64,000 nucleotides of DNA from Paenibacillus tengchongensis (GTDB lineage Bacteria > Bacillota > Bacilli > Paenibacillales > Paenibacillaceae), in contig NZ_WACP01000008.1 of assembly GCF_008973665.1 (NCBI RefSeq), forward strand, positions 13,752 to 77,751. The letters run 5' to 3'. The stretch's first letter is position 1, and every line of letters begins with the position of its first letter. Positions 51,785-60,042 of the stretch are shown here, piece by piece. The notes beneath the pieces were generated by a model. That model searched no databases. It was given only the letters and a program-made list of their open reading frames with translations, and had not been told where the DNA came from. Both the position numbers and the translations under genes were made by a program.

Positions 51785-52327
51785 ATGAACAGCGAGCAGT
51801 GGGAGCAACTGGAGGAAGCCGATTACCTCTTCCGCAAAATGGTGCGGAGATTCGTCAAGGAGCGTGACCGTATCAGCATCGAGGGCATTACACTGCCGGG
51901 CATGCTGATTCTGCACAAAATCATCCGCGAGGGCGAACAGCGGCTCGGCGATCTCGCTGAGCAGCTGGATTTCACTTCCGGCGCCATAACGGCGATTAGT
52001 GACAAGCTGGATGCCGGAGGGTACACGATCCGCCGGCGCAAGGAGGACGACCGGCGTACCGTGCTCCTCGACATCACGGCCAAGGGCCGGCAGCTGCATA
52101 ACCGCTACGCCGGCATCGGTGAACGATGTATTACGCTTCTGTTCGAGGGCTTTACGGCGGAAGAGCTGGAGCAGCAGAGCCGCTACTTTGAGCGGATTAT
52201 CGCGAATCTGGAGGGATTCTCGGATGAGCTGCTGACACTGGCGAAGGAGCATGCGCAGGCGCTAGGCTCCGCTCCGGCCGCCCTTGAACAGAAGCCAACG
52301 AATACCAGCAAGTATTTGAGCTATTAG
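51785..52327 (+). CDS. MarR-family transcriptional regulator
   Basis: This protein has 180 residues from ATG 51785, behind GCCGGGGAACC; the in-frame extension back to 51671 would run through the leader hairpin and is unlikely. The winged helix-turn-helix is LTLPGMLILHKIIREGEQRLGDLAEQLDFTSGAITAISDKL-like, with the wing DAGGYTIRRRKEDDRRTVLLDITAKGR. Such regulators respond to small aromatic compounds or oxidants. It is a single gene; target operators are not evident. Confidence 0.92.
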   Translation: MNSEQWEQLEEADYLFRKMVRRFVKERDRISIEGITLPGMLILHKIIREGEQRLGDLAEQLDFTSGAITAISDKLDAGGYTIRRRKEDDRRTVLLDITAKGRQLHNRYAGIGERCITLLFEGFTAEELEQQSRYFERIIANLEGFSDELLTLAKEHAQALGSAPAALEQKPTNTSKYLSY

Positions 52328-52430
52328 CTGTACTGTCCGCGGCGCAGGCCAGGGCACCCTGCCAGTTAGGCGATGACGGAAATAAGGGCATTTTCTGCCT
52401 CTAAATCCGCAAAACAAGCTGTTTTCTTGA

Positions 52431-52457
52431 GATTAGTGGCATTTCAGGCCACTAATC
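52431..52457. repeat. Palindromic intergenic hairpin
   Basis: GATTAGTGGC and GCCACTAATC form a perfect 10-bp stem with a 7-nt loop. A further AAGATTAGAGG at about 52490 repeats one arm. There is no T-tract. Confidence 0.6.
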
Positions 52458-52599
52458 TTGAAGATAAGGCGGAATTGGGCGTTATCCTCAAGATTAGAGG
52501 TAGATTTTACCTTTAGTTTACGGAGCGACAAGGAATCTGAGAAATATAGGAAGGTTTTTCCACTAATTCATGGACTGTATGCAAGCAGCCTGTTCACTA

Positions 52600-52880
52600 A
52601 ACAAAACTAAGCGGGTGCTTCCACAGCCAGTTTTTTGCGAAGCCCAATCAGGAAGTAACTCATTACAAAAAACTAAGCGTATGCTTCCGAAGTTAGTTTT
52701 TTGCGAAGCCCAATCAGGAAGCTAACTCATTACAAAAAACTAAGCGTATGCTTCCACAGCCAGTTTTGTTTGAAGCAACGCAGGAGGACTACTCACTAAA
52801 CAAAACTAAGCGTAAGCTTCCGAAGCCAGTTTTTTGCGAAGCCCAATCAGGATGTTAACTCATTACAAAAAACTTTAAGG
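52600..52880. repeat. Tandem array of four 66-67-bp hairpin repeats
   Basis: Units start with AACTAAGCG at 52605, 52671, 52738 and 52804, and a broken fifth (AACTTTAAGG, 52870) merges into the ribosome binding site of the next gene. Each unit holds AAAACTAA...TTAGTTTT-type arms followed by GCGAAGCCCAATCAGGA and CTCATTACAAAA. In the second unit the arms pair perfectly over 10 bp and end in TTTTTT, so each looks like a small terminator. Confidence 0.85.
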
Positions 52881-52890
52881 AGAGATAATC

Positions 52891-54342
52891 ATGGGACACT
52901 CAACTATTTACCCGACAGGAGCAACGGTCTATAACCCGGCCAAGGCGTGGAGCGGCTATACGGTGTTTCAGGCGGGTGAGGAAGGCGTCGTGCTCATCGA
53001 CATGAACGGCAAGGAGGTTCACCTGTGGAAAGGCCTGGTCGGCTTTCCGGCCAAGATTCTGCCCGGCGGCTATGTGCTTGGCAGCACAGGTGTAAGACAT
53101 CCTAAGTTCGGCATCCAGGACAACGTCGATCTGGTGCAGGTCGACTGGGACGGCAATGTGGTCTGGAGATACAACAGCTACGAATATATCGAGGACCCCG
53201 GCTATGAGCCGCTGTGGTACGCCCGGCAGCATCACGATTACCAGCGCGAGGGCAATCCGGTCGGCTATTACGCGCCGGGGCTCGCGCCGAAGATCGGCAG
53301 CGGTAAGACGCTGATTCTGGCTCACAAGAACGTCCGCAACGAGGAGATCTCCAATAAGGAGCTGCTGGACGATACGATTCTGGAAGTGGACTGGGAGGGG
53401 AACATTGTGTGGGAATGGGCGGCCAGCGACCATTTTGCCGAACTGGGCTTCGACGAAGCTGCGCGCAACGTGCTGTTCCGCGATCCCAACACCCGCTCCT
53501 TCGGTCATCTCGGCGGCGGCGTAGGCGACTGGCTGCATATCAATTCCGCCTCTTATGTCGGTCCCAACCGGTTCTATGATGCCGGAGACGAACGCTTTCA
53601 CCCGGATAATATCATTTGGGACGCCCGGGAGGCGAACATCATCGCCATTACCGATAGACAAACCGGCAATATTGTCTGGCGGCTCGGCCCGGACTATTCC
53701 TTGCCGGAACTCCGGCATATCGGCTGGATTATCGGGCAGCATCACGCCCATATCATTCCGCAGGGTCTGCCCGGCGAAGGCAACCTGCTTGTATTCGACA
53801 ACGGCGGCTGGGGCGGCTACGGTCTGCCGAATCCGCAATCGCCGTTCGGCCAGAAGAATGCGGTGCGCGACCACTCCCGGATTCTGGAGATTGATCCCGT
53901 TACGCTTGAAATCGTCTGGCAATATACCTCGGCCGAAGCGGGCTTCTCGGTGCCGACGGATTCTTATAAATTCTATAGCCCGTACATCAGCTCGGCCCAG
54001 CGCCTGCCGAACGGGAACACACTGATTACAGAAGGCTCAAACGGCCGATTGTTCGAGGTGACAGCCGAGTACGAAATTGTCTGGGAATATGTCTCGCCGT
54101 TTAAGGACCGCCGGAATACCAACATGGTGTACCGCTCTTACCGCGTACCCTATTCCTGGGTACCGCAGCTGGAGAAGCCGCAGGAGACGGCGATTGACCC
54201 GATTGATGTAACGAATTTCCGTGTGCCGGGCGCTGCGCCGAAAGGCTCCGATTCCGTCGTCGAAGTAGCGCAGACCTTGCCGTTCGTTGCGGGTGCCGCC
54301 TGCGTCGCCACCTCGGACGAAGAGGCCCTGCAGAACTCATAG
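52891..54342 (+). CDS. Aryl-sulfate sulfotransferase (ASST-like)
   Basis: This 483-residue protein starts behind TTAAGGAGAGATAATC. It has beta-propeller-type repeats with the hallmark phrases VVLIDMNGKEVHLWKG, VDWDGNVVWRY, LEVDWEGNIVWEW, WLHINSASYVGPN and GQHHAHIIPQG. The last contains a candidate catalytic His; HHDYQREGNP has another conserved His pair. ASST moves sulfate from aryl sulfate esters to phenolic acceptors without PAPS. Enterobacterial ASST is periplasmic, but this protein has no signal peptide, so a cytoplasmic role is implied. The adjoining sulfonate-type transporter suggests use of imported organosulfur compounds. Confidence 0.87.
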   Translation: MGHSTIYPTGATVYNPAKAWSGYTVFQAGEEGVVLIDMNGKEVHLWKGLVGFPAKILPGGYVLGSTGVRHPKFGIQDNVDLVQVDWDGNVVWRYNSYEYIEDPGYEPLWYARQHHDYQREGNPVGYYAPGLAPKIGSGKTLILAHKNVRNEEISNKELLDDTILEVDWEGNIVWEWAASDHFAELGFDEAARNVLFRDPNTRSFGHLGGGVGDWLHINSASYVGPNRFYDAGDERFHPDNIIWDAREANIIAITDRQTGNIVWRLGPDYSLPELRHIGWIIGQHHAHIIPQGLPGEGNLLVFDNGGWGGYGLPNPQSPFGQKNAVRDHSRILEIDPVTLEIVWQYTSAEAGFSVPTDSYKFYSPYISSAQRLPNGNTLITEGSNGRLFEVTAEYEIVWEYVSPFKDRRNTNMVYRSYRVPYSWVPQLEKPQETAIDPIDVTNFRVPGAAPKGSDSVVEVAQTLPFVAGAACVATSDEEALQNS

Positions 54343-54371
54343 CCTGAATTATATAAACGAAGAGGTGTGTA

Positions 54372-55406
54372 ATGGTGAAGAAATCCTGGTTAAGCTCCGC
54401 GATCCTGCTCTTATCTCTCTCGCTTACCGTCGTTCTCTCCGGCTGCAGCTCCAAAGGCGACGCGGCAGCTTCGGATTCCACAGCGGGAAGCAAGGGGGAG
54501 ACCATAAAGATTCGAATTGCCGACATCAACTCGAATCCGGTATTTCGGGTGGCCAAGGCGAAAGGCTTCTTTAAGAATCACGGCATCGATGCCGAAATTA
54601 ACAACTTCGCCACTCCGGCTGAAGGGGTGAACGCCCTCTTCATCAAACAGGTGGATATCGCCTTCGGCGCTGACTTTCCGGTGCTGAATGCCGTGTCCAA
54701 GGGCGACTATTCCATTATTGCCTCCGCCGGCCAGGCGACGGATCAGGCTGCCGCCGGCTGGAAGCTCTTTGTAAGGGAAGATATTCAGTCAGGAGCTGAC
54801 TTAAAAGGCAAGAATTTGAGCTTTTCGCGCGGTACCTTTGTCCCTTATCTGTGGGATGTGTATTTGAAGGAGCAGGGTGTTGCACTGAGCGATGTCACAC
54901 TTACCGGGCAGGGCGGTTTTGATGAAGCCTATATTGCGCTGAAGCAGGGTGATATTGACGCTGCCTGGTTCACCGGCTCGGCGCTGTTTGACAAGCTGGC
55001 TGCACTTGAAGGCGTGCATGAACTCAGTGATATGTCGAAAACCTCAGTCCGTCTGGGGATGGGTATTGTGGCCGGCGACGAGTTCATTAAGGCCAACCCC
55101 GATGCGGTCGGCGGGTTCCTGGCGGCGGTGGATGAGGCTGCAGCTTATGTCCAGGAGCACCCGGAGGAAGTGGCGGACCTGATGTATGAAGAAGTGAAGC
55201 AGCCGAAGGAGAATACGCTGAAGGACCTGCCGATCAATCCATGGATCGTCGGATTTACCCAGGCGGCTTACGACAGCCTTGCGGGGCAGAAGAAGTACAT
55301 GGTCGATACCGGAATCATCGAGAAGGATTTTGATCTGGCCAGTAAATTGAACCTGGAGCCGCTCCAAGGCGTGCTGCCGGATAAAGTGACTTACGTAAAG
55401 CCATAA
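54372..55406 (+). CDS. Sulfonate-type ABC transporter binding lipoprotein
   Basis: This 344-residue protein starts behind AAGAGGTGTG. It has a lipoprotein signal with lipobox LSGC (Cys25). The SsuA/TauA/NMT1-like fold shows IRIADINSNPVFRVAKAKGFFKNHGIDAEI, GVNALFIKQVDIAFGADFPVL and LKGKNLSFSRGTFVPYLWDVYL. It precedes its own ATPase and permease. The ligand is probably an organosulfur or aryl sulfate compound, given the upstream sulfotransferase. Confidence 0.9.
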   Translation: MVKKSWLSSAILLLSLSLTVVLSGCSSKGDAAASDSTAGSKGETIKIRIADINSNPVFRVAKAKGFFKNHGIDAEINNFATPAEGVNALFIKQVDIAFGADFPVLNAVSKGDYSIIASAGQATDQAAAGWKLFVREDIQSGADLKGKNLSFSRGTFVPYLWDVYLKEQGVALSDVTLTGQGGFDEAYIALKQGDIDAAWFTGSALFDKLAALEGVHELSDMSKTSVRLGMGIVAGDEFIKANPDAVGGFLAAVDEAAAYVQEHPEEVADLMYEEVKQPKENTLKDLPINPWIVGFTQAAYDSLAGQKKYMVDTGIIEKDFDLASKLNLEPLQGVLPDKVTYVKP

Positions 55407-55499
55407 CCACGCGGAATGGGAGCACTGATGCCCGGGCCTTGAGCCTTGCGCCCGGTGCTCCCGGCGGCGCGGGAATCCAATACTCAGGAGGTGCCTGAC

Positions 55500-56279
55500 A
55501 TGTCATTGCCTGCACAGCAGAATACCATCCATATCGAACAGCTCCGCAAGAGCTACAATGAGCATACGGCCGGGGATGTCCACTACATTATCAAAGATGT
55601 GAATCTGGTGATCAAGGGCGGCGAATTCTTCGTGCTGCTTGGCCCGAGCGGCTGCGGCAAATCGACACTGCTGAATATGATTGCCGGATTTGTCTCCAAA
55701 TCGGGCGGCAATCTGCGGGTCGACAATGTCGAGGTGCAGCGGCCCGGCAGCGACCGGGCGGTCGTCTTCCAGCAGGCGGATTCCTCGCTTTTTCCGTGGC
55801 TGACCGTGCGGGAGAATGTCGAGTTCGGCTTGCGGATGAAGAAGACGCCAAAGGCCGAGCGCCGGGAAATCTCCGACCGTTACATCCGGCTGGTCGGACT
55901 AAGCGGACATGAAGCGAAGTTTCCGAAGGAGCTGTCGGGCGGAATGAAGCAGCGCGTCCAGCTCGCCCGGGTGCTGGCCAACGATCCGGCGATCCTGCTG
56001 ATGGATGAGCCGTTCGGCGCGCTGGATGCGATGACCCGCCGGACGATGCAGAAGGAGCTGGTTAATATCTGGCGCGAGACGCACAAGACCGTCATTTTCG
56101 TAACCCATGATATTCAGGAGGCGCTGCTGCTCGGCGAGCGGATCGGGATTATGTCTGTAGGCCCTTCCTCCAACATTACGGATATCTATGATAATACCTT
56201 GCCTTATCCGCGTGACGTGGCGGCGCCGGAGTTCTATTCGCTGTACAACCGGATTCAGGCTCATTTTGAAGAGGAGTAG
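55500..56279 (+). CDS. Sulfonate-type ABC transporter ATPase (SsuB/TauB-like)
   Basis: This protein has 259 residues from ATG 55500, behind CAGGAGGTGCC. Walker A is GPSGCGKST, signature LSGGMKQR, Walker B ILLMDEPFGALD and the switch His is in VTHDIQEALLLGERI. The short C-terminal region is typical of the nitrate/sulfonate/taurine subfamily. A 94-bp gap separates it from the binding protein. That gap contains CCGGGC- and GCCCGG-type inverted sequence. Confidence 0.93.
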   Translation: MSLPAQQNTIHIEQLRKSYNEHTAGDVHYIIKDVNLVIKGGEFFVLLGPSGCGKSTLLNMIAGFVSKSGGNLRVDNVEVQRPGSDRAVVFQQADSSLFPWLTVRENVEFGLRMKKTPKAERREISDRYIRLVGLSGHEAKFPKELSGGMKQRVQLARVLANDPAILLMDEPFGALDAMTRRTMQKELVNIWRETHKTVIFVTHDIQEALLLGERIGIMSVGPSSNITDIYDNTLPYPRDVAAPEFYSLYNRIQAHFEEE

Positions 56280-56289
56280 GGTGGGGACC

Positions 56290-57069
56290 ATGATGAAATG
56301 GCTGGAGAAAAAAGGGGTCTCCGTCTCGCTGCTATGGCTCGGTGCGCTGGTCATCTGGCAGCTCGGCGCCCTGGTGTACGGACCCGATGTGGTTCCCGGT
56401 CCTTGGGCGACGATTAAGGGCGGACAGGAGCTGATCGCGGACGGAACCCTGATGCAGTATATCGGGATCAGCTTTTACCGCGTGCTGATCGGCTGGGTGC
56501 TGGGCAGCCTGCTGGCGATCCCCGTAGGGCTTGCGATCGGCAAGGTTCAGATCATCCGCATCTTTGCCGAACCGTTCCTGAACTTTATCCGCTTCATTCC
56601 GCCGATTGCCTTCATCACACTGTTTCTGGTCTGGTTCGGCATCGGTGAGCAGTCGAAGATCGCGCTGATTATGTACGCGACCTTCTTTATCGTGGTGCTG
56701 AACACGCTGACCGGCGTGCTTGCAGTGGAGGAGGATAAAATCCGCTCGGCCCGCAGCATGGGGGCAGGGGAGTGGCAGATTCTGCTGCATGTAATTGTGC
56801 CGGCCACCACGCCGTATATTTTTACCGGGATACGGCTGGCCATGGGTACTTCCTACATGGCGATTATCGGCGCGGAAATGATTGCCTCGAACGAAGGTGT
56901 GGGCTACCTGATCTGGAATTCGCGGCTGTTCTTCCGCACGGACTGGATCTTCGTCGGACTGTTCTGCCTCGGGTTCATGGGCTTCTTCACCGACCGCCTC
57001 TTTGGCTGGTTCGGCCGCAAGGTGCTGTACCGTTACGGCGTGGTAACTTCTGCACCGCGGAGACGGTAA
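56290..57069 (+). CDS. Sulfonate-type ABC transporter permease (SsuC/TauC-like)
   Basis: This protein has 259 residues from ATG 56290 (ATG 56293 possible), ten bases after the ATPase stop and behind AGGGTGGGG. It has about six membrane helices and the EAA loop DKIRSARSMGAGEWQILLHVIVPATTP, characteristic of the SsuC/TauC family. It completes the importer; no sulfonate monooxygenase gene is adjacent. Confidence 0.92.
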   Translation: MMKWLEKKGVSVSLLWLGALVIWQLGALVYGPDVVPGPWATIKGGQELIADGTLMQYIGISFYRVLIGWVLGSLLAIPVGLAIGKVQIIRIFAEPFLNFIRFIPPIAFITLFLVWFGIGEQSKIALIMYATFFIVVLNTLTGVLAVEEDKIRSARSMGAGEWQILLHVIVPATTPYIFTGIRLAMGTSYMAIIGAEMIASNEGVGYLIWNSRLFFRTDWIFVGLFCLGFMGFFTDRLFGWFGRKVLYRYGVVTSAPRRR

Positions 57070-57181
57070 AGCTGGTAACTCCGGTAAGTCATGCGTAACA
57101 CGGGCGCCGTCCGCTGCAATGGGGATACATGCTATAATAAAGAAGAATTACAGCATGATCCTGGAAAGGGGCAGTACCTTT

Positions 57182-57418
57182 ATGGAAGCAACGGCGCAGG
57201 AAGTTGCGGAATGGATGGTTAAGGAAATCAAGTTCACCGGCAATCTGTACCAGGCCGCCGCGATTGAATATGTGAAGGCGAATTTCGGCGAGCAATTTGT
57301 GTTTCGCAACGAGAACGGCAATGAATCGCTGGATAAAGAAGTGAAGAAGGCGTTCCGCAAGCTGCACGGCGGCAGAATTGCCTGGGACCGCGACTTGTTC
57401 ATGTGGGCCTGGACCTAA
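57182..57418 (+). CDS. Small conserved protein (DUF6953-like)
   Basis: This protein has 78 residues from ATG 57182, behind GGAAAGGGG. ATAQEVAEWMVKEIKFTGNLYQAAAIEYV, FGEQFVFRNENGNESLDKEVKKAFRKL and the ending WDRDLFMWAW match the pattern of a small conserved family that I recall as DUF6953. The function is unknown. TATAAT at 57133-57138 may be its promoter. Confidence 0.75.
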   Translation: MEATAQEVAEWMVKEIKFTGNLYQAAAIEYVKANFGEQFVFRNENGNESLDKEVKKAFRKLHGGRIAWDRDLFMWAWT

Positions 57419-57420
57419 CA

Positions 57421-57459
57421 AAAGTGACCCTTGCTCTAAAGGCAAAGGTCACTTTTTTG
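57421..57459. terminator. Bidirectional terminator
   Basis: AAAGTGACC and GGTCACTTT with an inner CTTTGC/GCAAAG-like pairing, then TTTTTT. Confidence 0.88.
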
Positions 57460-57510
57460 TTTTATCGGGATATACCCGTTGGAGTTCCGTAAAATAAGGG
57501 CTTCCAGCTT

Positions 57511-59850
57511 CTATACCGGCACCTCGCGGGTGCCTTTTTCCATAGCCGCCTTGCAGAGCGGACAGGCTTTGGCGGACAGCTGTTCCTCGGAGCCGTCCGC
57601 TTTCCGCCGCGTCCAGCCTTTGCAGGCGCTGGCAGTACATTTCCAGATGTTGACGGAGTGGGTCTTAACCGCCCTCGGCGGTGCAGCAGGGCTTGTCCGG
57701 ATGACGGACGCTCCGCTCCTGCCCGGTGCAGGGCTTGCTGCAGCGGCTGGAACGCTGGAGCGGAAAGCGGAGAGGAGGAAGCGGGAGACCTCCGCCTTCT
57801 TGCCGTGATGGCGGGCCGGGGAGCTGATGAACAGCTCCTCGCGGGCCCGCGTAACGGCGACATAGGCGAGCCGGCGCTCTTCCTCCAGCTCCGCCAGTTC
57901 TGCTGCCCCGGTGGCTGCCGGCACCGCCTGCTGTGCTTTGGCGGCTTTGCGGTCCTTCAGCCGCTCGCTCTCCAGAGCGGAGCTGTGCGGCAGGATGCCT
58001 TCCGAGGCGCCGATCAGGAAGACGACCGGAAATTCCAGACCTTTCGATTTATGGATCGTCATCAAGGCGATCCGGTTGCCCTGCTCCTTGAGGCCGGGCT
58101 GGCGGCTCAACTCGTTGCGCCGGGTAATCTGGTCGATGAAGTCGAGAAATCCCGGCACATCCGCGAAGCGCTCCGCCGAGGACTCCAGCTCATCGAGCAT
58201 TTCCTTCAGTGTCTCGCGGTGCAGAGTCGCCTGATGCCGCTCGCCGGCTTCGATGAAATGGTCATAGAAGCTTATCCGGATCCGGCGGATTGCCTGTACC
58301 GGAGTCCCTTCCTTGAGTTCGCGGATCAGGGTCAGCCGTTCGCGCAGCTTTGCTTCCTTGAAATCCTGCATGCCGGGGAGGGAGAGCAGGTGAATCAGCG
58401 GTCCCTGCTTGGCCCGCAGCGCCTCCTGGCGGCGGATATGCTCCATCCCCTGCTCGCGGCTGATGTACAGCGTAGGGAGAATGCTCTCCATTGCCGCAAA
58501 ATTGCGGCGGTCCACCGACAGCCGCAAATGGTCCAGCACCGGAGCAATCAGCCAGTGCTCGTACAGCAGCTGTCCTTCCCCGTAGTCAACATAGGGGATA
58601 TCGCGCATAAGCAGCAGCTCCAGGAGTGCACGGTTGCTGCTGGCGGTGCGGTATAACAGGGCGAAATCACTGTATTGCCGCACCCCGCGCTCCACTTCGT
58701 TCTCGATGTGCGCGACAATCTGTTCGGCTTCCTCATCCGCAGACTGCGGCCGGAGATACTTCGGCTGGCTGCCGCCGCGGACCGCCGCCTGCAGCGTCTT
58801 GGACCGGCGTCGGCGGTTATGGCGGATAATGCCGTTGCCCAGTCCGACGATGGCCGGCCCGGAGCGGTAATTAATGTCGAGCGTAACGACCTTGGCACCC
58901 GGATATTGCTGCTCGAAATCGAGGATGAACTCGCTGCGCGCCCCGTTGAAGGAGTAGATCGTCTGGTCGTCGTCGCCTACGACCATCAGATTCTGCTGCG
59001 GATGGGCGATCATCCGGACGAGCTCATACTGCAGCGCATTGGTGTCCTGGAACTCATCGACCATCACGTACTGGTATTGCTGCTGAAGGGCCTGCAGCAG
59101 TGCGGGCTGCTCCTGCAGCATCCGGTAGGCAAGCACCAGCACGTCGTCAAAGTCCATTTTGTGATGCTCCAGCTTCCACTGCTCATAAAGTGTCAGTACC
59201 GCCTTCATCTCCTGATCGGCAACTGTGCTCTCCGGCAGCTGCGCCGGCTCGCCGAGGTTCATCTTGCAGGAGGAGAGCAGGGCGAGCAGCGTTTCCGGCG
59301 GGTAAGCATCCTTCGGCAGGCCGAGCTCGCGCATAATCTGCTTCAGCAGAATATGCTGGCGGCGGGTCTCGCTGAAGATCTCCTGGCCGTAGCCCTGTCG
59401 CCGCAGCAGCAGCAGGCAGAAGGAGTGGAACGTGCGGGCCTGCAGCCCTGCGGCAGAGCCGGGGTGCACTCCGGGCAGCGCGGCAATCCGCTCGCGCATT
59501 TCTGCCGCCGCCTTGCTGGAGAAGGTAAGCAGCAGTACCCGGCTTGGCGCGATGCCCCGGACCGCAAGGAGGTATCCGGTCCGGGCGACCAGCACCGAGG
59601 TCTTGCCGGACCCGGCTCCGGCCAGCGTGAGCAGCGGTCCGCGGTGATGGCGGACCGCTGCAATCTGCGGCGGGTTCAGCAGCATGCCGCCCTCCTCCAG
59701 CCGGCGGAAGTAAGCGGCATCGCCGTCCTCCGGCTTTACGGTCTCGCGGCTGGTCTGTGCGGCAGCTACCTGCGCCTGAGGGATACGCTCGCCGCCGGCG
59801 CCGAGCGGTATATTATGAAACATGAGTTGGTTTATGGGGTTTAGCTTCAA
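57511..59850 (-). CDS. UvrD/Rep-type superfamily 1 DNA helicase with zinc-ribbon-like tail
   Basis: This protein has 779 residues from TTG 59850, behind CAGGTG (an internal ATG at 59823 is possible). A Q-motif Gln62, Walker A AGAGSGKT (77-84), MVDEFQDTN (Walker B, about 267-275), VVGDDDQTIYSFNGA, and the C-terminal motifs TIHKSKGLEFPVVFLIGASEGILP and YVAVTRAREELFI define a 3'-5' SF1A helicase. The last 110 residues are divergent and end with C-x4-C and C-x2-C pairs (WKCTASACKGW, KACPLCKAAM), a likely zinc ribbon. It is shorter in the C-terminal region than PcrA and carries an N-terminal extension of about 55 residues. A repair or recombination role is inferred. Confidence 0.9.
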   Translation of the reverse strand: MKLNPINQLMFHNIPLGAGGERIPQAQVAAAQTSRETVKPEDGDAAYFRRLEEGGMLLNPPQIAAVRHHRGPLLTLAGAGSGKTSVLVARTGYLLAVRGIAPSRVLLLTFSSKAAAEMRERIAALPGVHPGSAAGLQARTFHSFCLLLLRRQGYGQEIFSETRRQHILLKQIMRELGLPKDAYPPETLLALLSSCKMNLGEPAQLPESTVADQEMKAVLTLYEQWKLEHHKMDFDDVLVLAYRMLQEQPALLQALQQQYQYVMVDEFQDTNALQYELVRMIAHPQQNLMVVGDDDQTIYSFNGARSEFILDFEQQYPGAKVVTLDINYRSGPAIVGLGNGIIRHNRRRRSKTLQAAVRGGSQPKYLRPQSADEEAEQIVAHIENEVERGVRQYSDFALLYRTASSNRALLELLLMRDIPYVDYGEGQLLYEHWLIAPVLDHLRLSVDRRNFAAMESILPTLYISREQGMEHIRRQEALRAKQGPLIHLLSLPGMQDFKEAKLRERLTLIRELKEGTPVQAIRRIRISFYDHFIEAGERHQATLHRETLKEMLDELESSAERFADVPGFLDFIDQITRRNELSRQPGLKEQGNRIALMTIHKSKGLEFPVVFLIGASEGILPHSSALESERLKDRKAAKAQQAVPAATGAAELAELEEERRLAYVAVTRAREELFISSPARHHGKKAEVSRFLLSAFRSSVPAAAASPAPGRSGASVIRTSPAAPPRAVKTHSVNIWKCTASACKGWTRRKADGSEEQLSAKACPLCKAAMEKGTREVPV

Positions 59851-59984
59851 TAGACTGCACCTGCGCTTGCTTAAATTTTAGCCAAATTCAACTATACCAC
59901 CGTACTTCCCGGTCTGTATAGGAGCGTGGCAAAAGCTGCTGATGGTAACATTTTGACATTAACGCAGCGTGTAAGATTAACGAT

Positions 59985-60022
59985 AGACAGGCCGGAGCCC
60001 CTTCGGAGGGTCCGGCCTGTCT
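59985..60022 (-). terminator. Terminator of the HAD phosphatase gene
   Basis: AGACAGGCCGGA and TCCGGCCTGTCT form a perfect 12-bp stem, 20 bp after the stop. No strong T-tract follows on the minus strand. Confidence 0.6.
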
Positions 60023-60042
60023 GCATATCCATATGAACTGGC

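Larger units (their letters stand above)
52328..52890. other. Non-coding region of 563 bp before the sulfotransferase gene
   Basis: It contains the palindrome and the four-unit repeat array listed separately. No gene or certain promoter was found; a promoter must lie within or before the array. Confidence 0.65.

Noticed and set aside
52600..52880. CRISPR array
   Set aside because: The 66-67-bp units are similar along their whole length, so there are no spacer-like unique segments, and no cas genes occur.
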